A DNA stretch of 57,568 bases. Origin: Gammaproteobacteria bacterium (GTDB taxonomy: Bacteria; Pseudomonadota; Gammaproteobacteria; Steroidobacterales; Rariloculaceae). Below the pieces are notes generated by a model that was not told the DNA's origin, did not search any database, and saw nothing but the letters and a program-made list of their open reading frames with translations. The position numbers and the translations under genes are program-made. The DNA is taken from positions 64,846 to 122,413 of the forward strand of contig JAJEFE010000011.1 of the NCBI GenBank assembly GCA_022820625.1, in the 5' to 3' direction. Positions within the stretch are counted from its first letter, which is position 1, and every line of letters starts with the position of its first letter. This document shows positions 41,202 through 49,741 of the stretch, in pieces.

Positions 41202-44200
41202 ATGGCTGAGACCAAAGCAACCATGCAAAAAACCAAATTGGCTACCGCCGTATCGGCGGCTTTGTCCATCATGGCCGGCCAGGCGAATGCGCAGCAGGCC
41301 GGTGGCCAACTCGAGGAGATCGTGGTTACCGGCATTCGCGGCAGTTTGACGGCGGCCCTGGATGTCAAGCGTGAGTCTTCAGGCGTTATGGACGCCATTT
41401 CCGCGGAAGACATCGGTAAGTTTCCCGACACCAACTTGGCGGAATCGCTGCAGCGCGTTACCGGGGTGTCCATCAACCGCGTCGAGGGCGAGGGTTCCGA
41501 GGTCACGATTCGCGGCTTCGGTGGCGCCTTCAACATCGTGACCCTGAACGGCCGCCAGATGCCTGCGGCCAACTCCACGCCTGGCTTCTTCGGCCTCAAC
41601 AACAACCGTGGCGGCAGCGGCCAGTCGCGCTCCTTCGACTTCTCGAACCTCGCATCCGAGGGGGTATCGGGCCTGCAGGTGTACAAATCGGGCCGGGTCG
41701 GGGTGCCGTCCGGCGGTCTTGGCGGCACGATCAATATCCAAACCATCCAGCCCCTGGAATCGGCTAACCAGTTTTCCGTTGGCGCAAAAGCCCTCTCGGA
41801 CTCCGGCGGTGGCACGACGCCGGAGATAAGCGGTCTGGGCAGCTGGACGAACGATGCGGGCACCTTCGGCGTGTCCGCCTTCGGTTCCGTCCAGGAGCGC
41901 GAATACTCGAATCGCACGGCGATTACCGGCGGCTCGGGCGGGCTCCAATGGAGGTTTCCCTTCGCTCACGACGGCCCTTATCAGAACGCCACCGTGATCA
42001 ATCCACCCGGCCCCGATCAACTGACCGGGTTCCCGAATTCTGCGACCTACACGTACGCCGAGGGCACGCGCGAGCGCACCAATGCCATGGTGACCCTGCA
42101 GTGGGCGCCCTCGGAGCGCATGACCATTACTGCGGATGGGGTGTTCGCGCAGAATGACCAGAGTTCAAAGAATATTGGCGATCTGCCCTTCTGGCTCCGC
42201 CAGTTCGATTTTGTCGCATTCGATGACCACCCTGCCCTCAGCCTCCCGGACTGGTTGTCCGAGCCGGGGGTGGCCGACGCCAGCGACTTCAGCCTGTCGG
42301 GCAAGGAACTCCCTTTCCGGAATGGCTTGTTCGCGTTGCGAGACGAGTTGTCTTCGTTCGGCCTCAATTTCGACTATCAGATCAATGACTCGTTGACGTT
42401 GAACGTCGATGCGTCCAATGCCGGTACGTCCGCCGGCGGCAATCACCCGAGTGGCTCTGTCTATGAAGCAGTCTCCCTCGGCGGTCAGGCTGTCGCTGCC
42501 CACATCGTGGACTACCGCACCGAGATACCCAACGTCATCCAGGCCATCGCCGATGGCTCGGGCCCCACCACCGCCATGGTCGGCGACAGGATGGTTACCT
42601 TCCCCGGCGGCAATGCGAATGGCATCTTTGAAAAGTCGGATCTCGGCGCCCAGTGGATCCTGCGACAATTTGGTGAACAGGATACCACCATCGACCAGGC
42701 CCAGATTAAACTCGAACTCGACAACGGCGGCCCGGTCAGGGCTAATTTCGGCGCGGGCTTTTTCAACCACGAAATGCACAGGGTCGAAGAGAATTACCGG
42801 GACGCAATCGGTGATTGGAACACTTTCTACATTGGCGATGTCGTGGCGCTGATGGGAGAAGATGCCATCGAAACCATATGCATCAGCTGCCAGTTTGACG
42901 ACCACGACAATCTGATCCTGTCGACGGACGAAATCGTCCGGGATTTCACCGCCGCCGGAGGAACCGTAACCCCGGGCGCCAGTCTGCGGCTCGTGGGCCA
43001 GGAAGCGTTCTATGTCGACCCGTTAGAGTTAGCGGACGCCTATGACGGCTTCGTCGAAGTCCGCGGGAGAAGATTCGACAAAGACAGCCGAGGCTTCAGA
43101 AGCAGAAATGATCGCGTCATCAGCGAAGACATCGTGTCGCTTTACGGCGAGGGGATCCTGGATGGCGAAGTCGCCGGCAGGCCGATGCAGGTCGTGGCCG
43201 GGCTGCGCTGGGAGCAGACGGACGTCGAATCCATAGCGGTGCAGTCGATCCCCCTGGCCAAAGTATGGACATCGGACAACGACCACGACACGGTATTCAG
43301 CCCGGAACCAGAGGCGGTGGTGCAGACGTTCAGCTATGACAACTTGCTGCCGAGCCTCGACTTCTCGGTGGATGCCACCGATAACCTGAAAGCACGCGCC
43401 TCGTTCAGCAAGACCCTCGCGCGCGCGCCGTATAACAGCATGTTCATCGATACCACAGCCGGTAGTCCGGGCGGTGTGACGTACCTGGGTGCCGTCGCCA
43501 CCGGTAGCAGGGGTAACGCGCAACTGTTGCCGCTGGAGTCCGACAACTTTGACCTGTCGCTGGAGTGGTACTACGGCGAGGGCAGTGCCGTCACGGTCGC
43601 CTTCTTCGACAAGTCGGTAAAGAACTTTGTCGGCAACGAGCAGATAACGACAAACCTGTTCGGCCTGCGCAATGTCACCAGCGGACGTCCGGGCACGCGC
43701 TCGGGTCAGGCCGTCGCGGAATTGGAGGCACGTGGTTACCCCGTGACCGAGACGAGGCTCTTCACCATGACCGCCATCCTCGATAATCCGCAGGATTTCC
43801 CAGGAGGTGCCGATGATTACATCGACCCCTCTGAGCCGGGGGGCGCCGACCAGTCATCTGACGTCGCCAGCATCTATGATATCCCACCCAATTCAGACGA
43901 TCCATTGTTGGACTTTATCGTCCAGCAGCCCACGAATCAGGCGAGCGCCAATATCAACGGCGTGGAATTGAACTGGGTGCACTTCTTTACCGGAAACCTC
44001 AACGGCTTCGGCTTCCAGGCCAACTCGACCTTTGTCGACGGAGATATCGGCTACGATGTGTATGCCAACCCGAACACCGAGGAACAGTTTGCCCTGACGG
44101 GCTTGTCGGACTCGTGGAATCTCGGACTCTTCTACGAGAACGAACGGTTCAGCGTGCGTTTGCACTACAACAACCGCGGTAGATTTCTGGCCAACACCAA

Positions 44201-44420
44201 CGTCGGCCAACGCATTCCACGGTTTGTTGACGCGTTCTCGCAGATTGACTTCAGCGCCAGCTATGCTGCCATGGATAATCTGACCATTTTCCTGGAGGGC
44301 ATCAATCTGACGGACGAACCGATCATCTTCCGCGGCCGAACGCATAAACAAGTACAGTCCTACCATGAAGGCGACATGCGCCTGTATCTGGGTGCGCGGT
44401 ACGTCTTCGCGGCGAGGTAG
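41202..44420 (+). CDS. TonB-dependent receptor 2 (large, TIGR01782-like)
   Basis: The 1072-residue protein repeats the receptor 1 layout: signal peptide ending ANAQ, TonB box EEIVVTGIRGSLTAALDVKR, plug with FPDTNLAESLQRVTGVSINR, and a barrel ending YLGARYVFAAR. It diverges from receptor 1 mainly between residues ~230 and ~290, ~570 and ~650 and ~870 and ~920, i.e. extracellular-loop candidates, while barrel strands are conserved. It is divergent from halogenase 2 and is followed by a stem-loop like that after receptor 1. Confidence 0.93.
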   Translation: MAETKATMQKTKLATAVSAALSIMAGQANAQQAGGQLEEIVVTGIRGSLTAALDVKRESSGVMDAISAEDIGKFPDTNLAESLQRVTGVSINRVEGEGSEVTIRGFGGAFNIVTLNGRQMPAANSTPGFFGLNNNRGGSGQSRSFDFSNLASEGVSGLQVYKSGRVGVPSGGLGGTINIQTIQPLESANQFSVGAKALSDSGGGTTPEISGLGSWTNDAGTFGVSAFGSVQEREYSNRTAITGGSGGLQWRFPFAHDGPYQNATVINPPGPDQLTGFPNSATYTYAEGTRERTNAMVTLQWAPSERMTITADGVFAQNDQSSKNIGDLPFWLRQFDFVAFDDHPALSLPDWLSEPGVADASDFSLSGKELPFRNGLFALRDELSSFGLNFDYQINDSLTLNVDASNAGTSAGGNHPSGSVYEAVSLGGQAVAAHIVDYRTEIPNVIQAIADGSGPTTAMVGDRMVTFPGGNANGIFEKSDLGAQWILRQFGEQDTTIDQAQIKLELDNGGPVRANFGAGFFNHEMHRVEENYRDAIGDWNTFYIGDVVALMGEDAIETICISCQFDDHDNLILSTDEIVRDFTAAGGTVTPGASLRLVGQEAFYVDPLELADAYDGFVEVRGRRFDKDSRGFRSRNDRVISEDIVSLYGEGILDGEVAGRPMQVVAGLRWEQTDVESIAVQSIPLAKVWTSDNDHDTVFSPEPEAVVQTFSYDNLLPSLDFSVDATDNLKARASFSKTLARAPYNSMFIDTTAGSPGGVTYLGAVATGSRGNAQLLPLESDNFDLSLEWYYGEGSAVTVAFFDKSVKNFVGNEQITTNLFGLRNVTSGRPGTRSGQAVAELEARGYPVTETRLFTMTAILDNPQDFPGGADDYIDPSEPGGADQSSDVASIYDIPPNSDDPLLDFIVQQPTNQASANINGVELNWVHFFTGNLNGFGFQANSTFVDGDIGYDVYANPNTEEQFALTGLSDSWNLGLFYENERFSVRLHYNNRGRFLANTNVGQRIPRFVDAFSQIDFSASYAAMDNLTIFLEGINLTDEPIIFRGRTHKQVQSYHEGDMRLYLGARYVFAAR

Positions 44421-44457
44421 AAGTCGGCAAGAACCAGAAGCAGGAGCAGGTACCTGG

Positions 44458-44488
44458 GTACCCACCGGCATGTCGTGTCGGTGGGTAC
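44458..44488. terminator. Hairpin after receptor 2
   Basis: GTACCCACCGGCA pairs with TGTCGGTGGGTAC (one G-U) around a five-base loop, the same stem as at 39328-39355, 37 bases after the stop. It is the duplicated end of the receptor unit. Beyond it (to 44697) base composition drops and no gene is seen. Confidence 0.6.
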
Positions 44489-44697
44489 TGCGCGTTTCTG
44501 GAACGAGCGCTCGATTTGAAAAAATGGAACCGGCCGATTCGCGGATGGAAGGCAGCGCTCAATCAATTCCTCATTTTATTCGAAGATCGGGCGCCAGTCT
44601 GATTTGATGCTTCCTCTCCTGTTTCCCGCAAGATCAAAAGGATAGAGTCTATGCACGCGGAATCTACAACGAATTTGGAAAAAAGGCAGAACGTAAA

Positions 44698-45822
44698 GTG
44701 AATATTGCAATTGTAGGTTTAGGATTTGGAGCAGAGTTCATTCCGATATATCAAAAGCACCCTCATGCGAATATGTATGCAATCTGCCAGCGTTCGGAAT
44801 CGGACCTTAATAAAGTAGGGGATGCATTCAACATCGATCCAGGTAATCGTTATCGCTCGTACGAAAAGCTTCTGGAAGATCCAGAGATTGATGCCGTACA
44901 TATAAATACACCCATTCAGCTCCATGCGGAACACACGCTGATGGCTCTGCGTGCGGGCAAGCATGTTGCATGTACCGTGCCGATGGCTACAAGTATTGAG
45001 GATTGCAGGGAAATTGTAGAAACGGTCGCGGAGACGGGACTAAAATACACGATGGCGGAGACGGTTGTGTACAGTCGCGAGTATCTGTTTGTTAAAGAGC
45101 TTTACGAAAAAGGGGAATTGGGGAAAATTCAATTTTTGCAAGCCAGTCACCCCCAGGATATGGAGGGGTGGCCCGACTATTGGCAGTACATGAAACCCAT
45201 GCACTACGCGACTCACGTTGTCAGCCCCGTTCTTGGACTTACTGACAAAGAAGCGGAATATGTATCTTGTTTCGGTTCGGGAACAATCAGCGATGATCTT
45301 ATCGAAAAATCGGGCTCTCCCTTCGCGGTTGAAACCTGCCATATCAAGTTGAGGAACTCCGACTTGACCGCTCACATTTATCGTTCATTGTTTGATACGG
45401 CACGTCAATATCGAGAAAGCTTTGATGTTTACGGGTCCAAGAAGTCCTTTGAATGGCCGCTTGTTGAAGGGGAGGATCCAGTTCTTCATACGGCAAAGAA
45501 ACCTGAACCGGAGATACCCGAACGTATCAAGGTACCAGATTATGGACACCTGCTACCGGAAGAGATTCGCGAGTTTACCCTGGAAGGCGTGTATGATGCG
45601 GATGAACATGCTCACCTGTCCTTTATCCAGGGAGCTGGCCACGGAGGTTCTCACCCACACTTGGTACATGAGTTTGTAGACTCTGTTGTTAACGATCGCG
45701 ATCCCTACCCCGATGCGGTCCAATCTGCAAACTGGACGTGTGTTGGCTTGCTCGCCCATGAGTCAGCTATGGAAGGTGGAGTCATTAAAAGACTACCCGA
45801 CTTCACATTATCAGAAACATAG
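44698..45822 (+). CDS. Gfo/Idh/MocA-family dehydrogenase
   Basis: A GTG start gives 374 residues beginning MNIAIVGLGFGAEFI (Rossmann fold), then HINTPIQLHAEHTLMALRAGKHVACTVPMA, where the usual EKP/DKP Lys region reads TVP: the catalytic Lys is not at its standard place. A substrate-domain segment includes PMHYATHVVSPVLGL with a candidate catalytic His, and there is a late GHGGSHPHLVHEF motif rich in His. That C-terminal motif is typical of members acting on glycosides. The codon use is AT-rich, unlike the flanks, suggesting transfer. It leads a three-gene block with the PQQ dehydrogenase and ThuA-DUF1080 copy B. Confidence 0.85.
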   Translation: MNIAIVGLGFGAEFIPIYQKHPHANMYAICQRSESDLNKVGDAFNIDPGNRYRSYEKLLEDPEIDAVHINTPIQLHAEHTLMALRAGKHVACTVPMATSIEDCREIVETVAETGLKYTMAETVVYSREYLFVKELYEKGELGKIQFLQASHPQDMEGWPDYWQYMKPMHYATHVVSPVLGLTDKEAEYVSCFGSGTISDDLIEKSGSPFAVETCHIKLRNSDLTAHIYRSLFDTARQYRESFDVYGSKKSFEWPLVEGEDPVLHTAKKPEPEIPERIKVPDYGHLLPEEIREFTLEGVYDADEHAHLSFIQGAGHGGSHPHLVHEFVDSVVNDRDPYPDAVQSANWTCVGLLAHESAMEGGVIKRLPDFTLSET

Positions 45823-45874
45823 GCAAATAAATTTACCTGTTATTCGAGTATAAACGGAACGAGGCCACGAACTG

Positions 45875-48136
45875 ATGCAAAAGCAACTCTATTTATTCTC
45901 TCCCCTGACCTTCTTTTCAGTCCTGATAGCATTCGGCTGGGTGGGTAATGATACATCGGCCCAAACAAGTACCGCGGGTCAAAAAAGCAGGCTGAATAAT
46001 TTTGTTGACTGGGCTACTTATCGCGGTGATCAGGAAGGAACTGGATACTCTTCTCTAAGCCAGATTACAGTCGAAAATGTTCAGTTATTGGAAGAAGTGT
46101 GGACCTACGATACAAGGGATCTTCTCCGGCCGGGGATGTCATCCAACCCGATTATTATTGAAGGTGTGATGTATTTTGCTGATTCTGAATTGAATCTTGT
46201 TGCCCTGGATGCAGCAACCGGAGAAGAACTCTGGCTGTTTGATCTGTCGGAACATCATTCAAGAGGAGATTATCTCGACAGTGGAATCATGAGAGGGTCG
46301 GTGTATTGGGAAGATGAGAATGGAAACAACTCAAGACTCTTCCATCTTACGAAAGATCTTGTCTGGGCAATTAACCCGGACGACGGCACACTTATAGAGT
46401 CGTTTGGTGACGGCGGGTATATTGATTTAAAGGAAAATCATGTTTGGCCTGCTCACCTGCTGGAAAATAAAATAACGAACACCTCGCCTCCCGTAATCTA
46501 TGATGACCATTTGATTTTGGATTCAAATGTATTCGAAGGAAGAGAAGATCCCCCTGGTAACATCAGGTCCTTTAACGTGTTAACCGGGGAGTTCGAATGG
46601 AGATTTCACACTATTCCCCTGGAAGGTCAGCCCGGGTATGAGACTTGGGAGTGGGAAGATGACATGATTTACGGGGGCGCCAACTCATGGGGTGGTTTTA
46701 CCGTTGATGAAGAAAGAGGCTGGGTATTTGCCGCTACGGGTTCAGCCACCGGTGGAATCCATGGAGGTGGCGGTGCGAGACCTGGCATGAACCTCTTCTC
46801 GAATTCCGTTTTGGCCATTGATGCAGAGACTGGGGAATTGCAATGGTATTTTCAAACGATGCACCACGATATTTGGGATTATGATATCGCTCCTGCACCG
46901 ATGCTGGCTACCATTACGCAAGATGGTGAAGAACGAGATGTGGTCGTTCAAACAGGGAAACAGGGTAAGGTATTTGTATTTGACCGGGATACCGGAGAAT
47001 CTCTATTTCCCATTGTAGAAAAACCGGTACCGACAGACGCGGCACTCGGTGAAGTTCCTTATCCAACTCAACCATGGCCCTTGAAACCTGACCCACTTGT
47101 AAGAACGGCAGTTTATGAGTCCGATTTGACCACCATCACACCCGAGTCTCACGCATCTGCACTGGAGCAATTCAAAAGACTGAGAGCCGGACCGATGTAT
47201 ACACCTCCAAGTGTAGAAGGGACTATCGTACAGCCCGGAATTCACGGAGGGAACGAATGGGGCGGTCCGGCTTTTGATCCGGAGACAAATATTGCCTACG
47301 TAAACGTAAATGACTTCCCATTCATACTAACGCTGGACATCATACATCCTGATCAATTCGCAGATTTGACGGAGACGGCCCAAGGGAGAACAATTTATCT
47401 TGCAGCATGTGCGGTTTGTCATGGCGCTGATCGAGAAGGAGGGATAGCTGTTGCTCTCGATAGTACAACGCTCAGTGCTGGCGAACTGAGAACTGTCATT
47501 TCACAAGGCGTAAATGCGATGCCAGCCTTCCCGGCCTTTGACGAAGATGAATTGGATAATGTTGTAGCCTTTCTTCAAAGTGAACCTGGTACAGAAACAT
47601 CCACATCCGATATCGATTTAAGTGACGAAAATCTGACGTGGAGTGGAGGAGAGGGCGAATTGAGTTGGTCCACATCAACACCACAGTATGTACCTCAGTT
47701 GGAATACTTCACAGACCATATGGGCTATCATGCAATTCAACCACCATGGGGGAAACTCGTTGCGGTAGATGTTGCAAGAGGTGACATTTTATGGTCGGTT
47801 CCACTCGGAGAATATCCCGGATTGGTAGAAATGGGGATTCGAAATACCGGTGCTGAAAACTTCGGCGGAATGGCTGTTACACAAGGAGGTTTGATTTTTA
47901 TAGCAGCAACGGAAGATAACCGGTTCAGGGCATTTGATAAGACCAGCGGCGTGCTCTTGTGGGAATTCGAGATGGATTCACCTGGCTTTTCGACGCCCTC
48001 CACCTACGAAATTGATGGAAGACAATATGTTGTGATAGTAGCAGGCGGCGGCGGCGGCCGATATCGTTCGCCTGTAACACAGGATATTGGACGGAGGGTC
48101 CATGCATTTGCTCTACCGGAATCGGAAATTCAATAA
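45875..48136 (+). CDS. PQQ-dependent dehydrogenase with internal haem c site
   Basis: The 753-residue product has a signal peptide ending SAQ and the eight-bladed quinoprotein pattern with repeated ALDAATGEELW-type tryptophan-docking motifs (AIDAETGELQWYFQ, VDVARGDILWSVPLG, AFDKTSGVLLWEF). HHDIWDYDIAPAPML is typical of membrane glucose/quinate dehydrogenase-like enzymes. A CAVCHG haem c motif (Cys512) sits in a domain inserted before the last blades, followed by VNAMPAFPAFDEDELDNVVAFLQ with an axial Met. It would oxidise a sugar or alcohol in the periplasm and pass electrons to its own haem. It has an AT-rich composition. Confidence 0.9.
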   Translation: MQKQLYLFSPLTFFSVLIAFGWVGNDTSAQTSTAGQKSRLNNFVDWATYRGDQEGTGYSSLSQITVENVQLLEEVWTYDTRDLLRPGMSSNPIIIEGVMYFADSELNLVALDAATGEELWLFDLSEHHSRGDYLDSGIMRGSVYWEDENGNNSRLFHLTKDLVWAINPDDGTLIESFGDGGYIDLKENHVWPAHLLENKITNTSPPVIYDDHLILDSNVFEGREDPPGNIRSFNVLTGEFEWRFHTIPLEGQPGYETWEWEDDMIYGGANSWGGFTVDEERGWVFAATGSATGGIHGGGGARPGMNLFSNSVLAIDAETGELQWYFQTMHHDIWDYDIAPAPMLATITQDGEERDVVVQTGKQGKVFVFDRDTGESLFPIVEKPVPTDAALGEVPYPTQPWPLKPDPLVRTAVYESDLTTITPESHASALEQFKRLRAGPMYTPPSVEGTIVQPGIHGGNEWGGPAFDPETNIAYVNVNDFPFILTLDIIHPDQFADLTETAQGRTIYLAACAVCHGADREGGIAVALDSTTLSAGELRTVISQGVNAMPAFPAFDEDELDNVVAFLQSEPGTETSTSDIDLSDENLTWSGGEGELSWSTSTPQYVPQLEYFTDHMGYHAIQPPWGKLVAVDVARGDILWSVPLGEYPGLVEMGIRNTGAENFGGMAVTQGGLIFIAATEDNRFRAFDKTSGVLLWEFEMDSPGFSTPSTYEIDGRQYVVIVAGGGGGRYRSPVTQDIGRRVHAFALPESEIQ

Positions 48137-48181
48137 AGTATTGGAGGTGGAGATCGAGCAATAATTGGAGGAGGTTCTGTA

Positions 48182-49660
48182 ATGAACAAGTTCGCGCATA
48201 CAGGTAAAAGGACAACTCGTGCGAGTTTAGTGGCACTGTTTTCGGTTGGGTTTTTAACCCATCATGGTATAGCTGCTTCGCAGGATACCGATCCGCTGGA
48301 AGTGCTGATGATTACCGGTGGGGGGCCTTTTCACGACTACTACACCCAGAAGAGACAGCTTGAAGAGGGGCTCACCGATCGCATCGGCAATATCGTGTTT
48401 ACCATTGACCATAACGAGGGTGAAAGTAAACAGGATATGACCTTCAAACATGAAACCCTGTTGAACGATGAGTGGGCACAGCAGTTCGATCTGGTGTTAT
48501 ACAACAACTGTAATCTCGATATGGGCGATGCTGACCATGTTGAACAGATCATGAATGCCCATGCCGAGCACCAGGTGCCTGCCGTATTGCTGCACTGCCC
48601 GATGCACCTGCATCGGACCACTACCACGGCATGGTACGACTTTACCGGAGCCGTCTCCTATCATCATGAAGTTGTTCGTGTCCCTTTTACGATAGAAGTG
48701 CTCGAACCGAATCATCCGATCATGGTCAATTTCCCCGGGACCTGGCGGACTCCGGAGGGAGAGTTGTACATGCCTTTCGAGTTGAAGGACACTGCCATCC
48801 CGCTGGCGCGTGCCTACAGCGTGGAAGCCGCTGAATTCTTTCCCATAGCCTGGACCCACGAATACAAAGGGGTTCGGGTGTTCGCCAGCACGCTGGGTCA
48901 CCACACGCCGACCATGGGCGCGGATGTGAACTTGAATATGGTAGCGGCCGGCCTGCTGTGGGCAGCCGGCAAGCTTGACGACAATGGGCAACCGTTGGAA
49001 GGATATTCAGGCGAGCGGGGACTGGGATGGGTCTCCCTGCGGGACGGGGCGACCCTCAACGGCTGGCGCGACACTCTGACGACGAACTACGCTGAAATGG
49101 AATGGTTCGAACAAGTGGATGTCTGGCCAACGAAACAGAACATGGGTACCGTGGCCTTTCAACTTGTCCCCCATGAAGTGGATCCGAATGACATTGTTGT
49201 CGAGGGTCCGCCGAGCTCCCTGTTCTATGCGGGGCCCATTGACGGCGGTGATTTCAGAAATTTCGAATTCAAGGTGGATGTGTACACCTATCCCGGGTCG
49301 GCTTCAGGGATCTATTTTCATACCCGTTACAAGGCGGAGGGAGCTCCCAACTTTGGTTATGAAGCCCAGATCAACGCCAGCCGGGCCGGTGAGAGCATGA
49401 CCGGCAGCCTGGTTGGGGTTAGCGAGGTGGAGACGGCCCCACACGGCGATAACGAATGGTTCAACTACTACATCAGGGTTGACGGCAAGAACGTAACGGT
49501 AAGAGTGAATGACGAGACCGTCAACGAATTCACCGAACCTGCGGATGCGGATGGACCGGCCAGACTCAACCGGGGCACGATCGGCCTGGAGTCCGTGGGC
49601 TCCGACAGCCGTGTTTACTTCCGGAATCCGATGATTCGTCTGTTGCCGGATAATAATTAG
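48182..49660 (+). CDS. Secreted ThuA-DUF1080 (3-keto-disaccharide hydrolase-like) protein, copy B
   Basis: The 492-residue product starts after a strong GGAGGAGG and has a signal peptide. ThuA domain: VLMITGGGPFHDYYTQ, VLLHCPMHLHR, WTHEYKGVRVFASTLGHH. The DUF1080 domain starts GLGWVSLRDGATLNGW and ends YFRNPMIRLLPD. It follows the PQQ dehydrogenase by 45 bases. Composition shifts from AT-rich at the 5' end to GC-rich in the 3' half, where it also closely matches copy A in inverted orientation, suggesting recombination or conversion between the two genes. Confidence 0.87.
   Translation: MNKFAHTGKRTTRASLVALFSVGFLTHHGIAASQDTDPLEVLMITGGGPFHDYYTQKRQLEEGLTDRIGNIVFTIDHNEGESKQDMTFKHETLLNDEWAQQFDLVLYNNCNLDMGDADHVEQIMNAHAEHQVPAVLLHCPMHLHRTTTTAWYDFTGAVSYHHEVVRVPFTIEVLEPNHPIMVNFPGTWRTPEGELYMPFELKDTAIPLARAYSVEAAEFFPIAWTHEYKGVRVFASTLGHHTPTMGADVNLNMVAAGLLWAAGKLDDNGQPLEGYSGERGLGWVSLRDGATLNGWRDTLTTNYAEMEWFEQVDVWPTKQNMGTVAFQLVPHEVDPNDIVVEGPPSSLFYAGPIDGGDFRNFEFKVDVYTYPGSASGIYFHTRYKAEGAPNFGYEAQINASRAGESMTGSLVGVSEVETAPHGDNEWFNYYIRVDGKNVTVRVNDETVNEFTEPADADGPARLNRGTIGLESVGSDSRVYFRNPMIRLLPDNN
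49235..49660 (+). repeat. Right arm of the long inverted repeat (3' half of ThuA-DUF1080 copy B)
   Basis: This is the counterpart of 31000-31425 on the opposite strand, with long identical blocks such as GACGGCAAGAACGTAACGGT. Together the arms could support inversion of the intervening segment. Confidence 0.8.
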
Positions 49661-49741
49661 AGAAGGTTATATTTCGACAGGTCGAATCCGTGCCGGCTGT
49701 CACGGCGCGGCCGGCCTGTCGCCCATATCCCTCGCGACACG

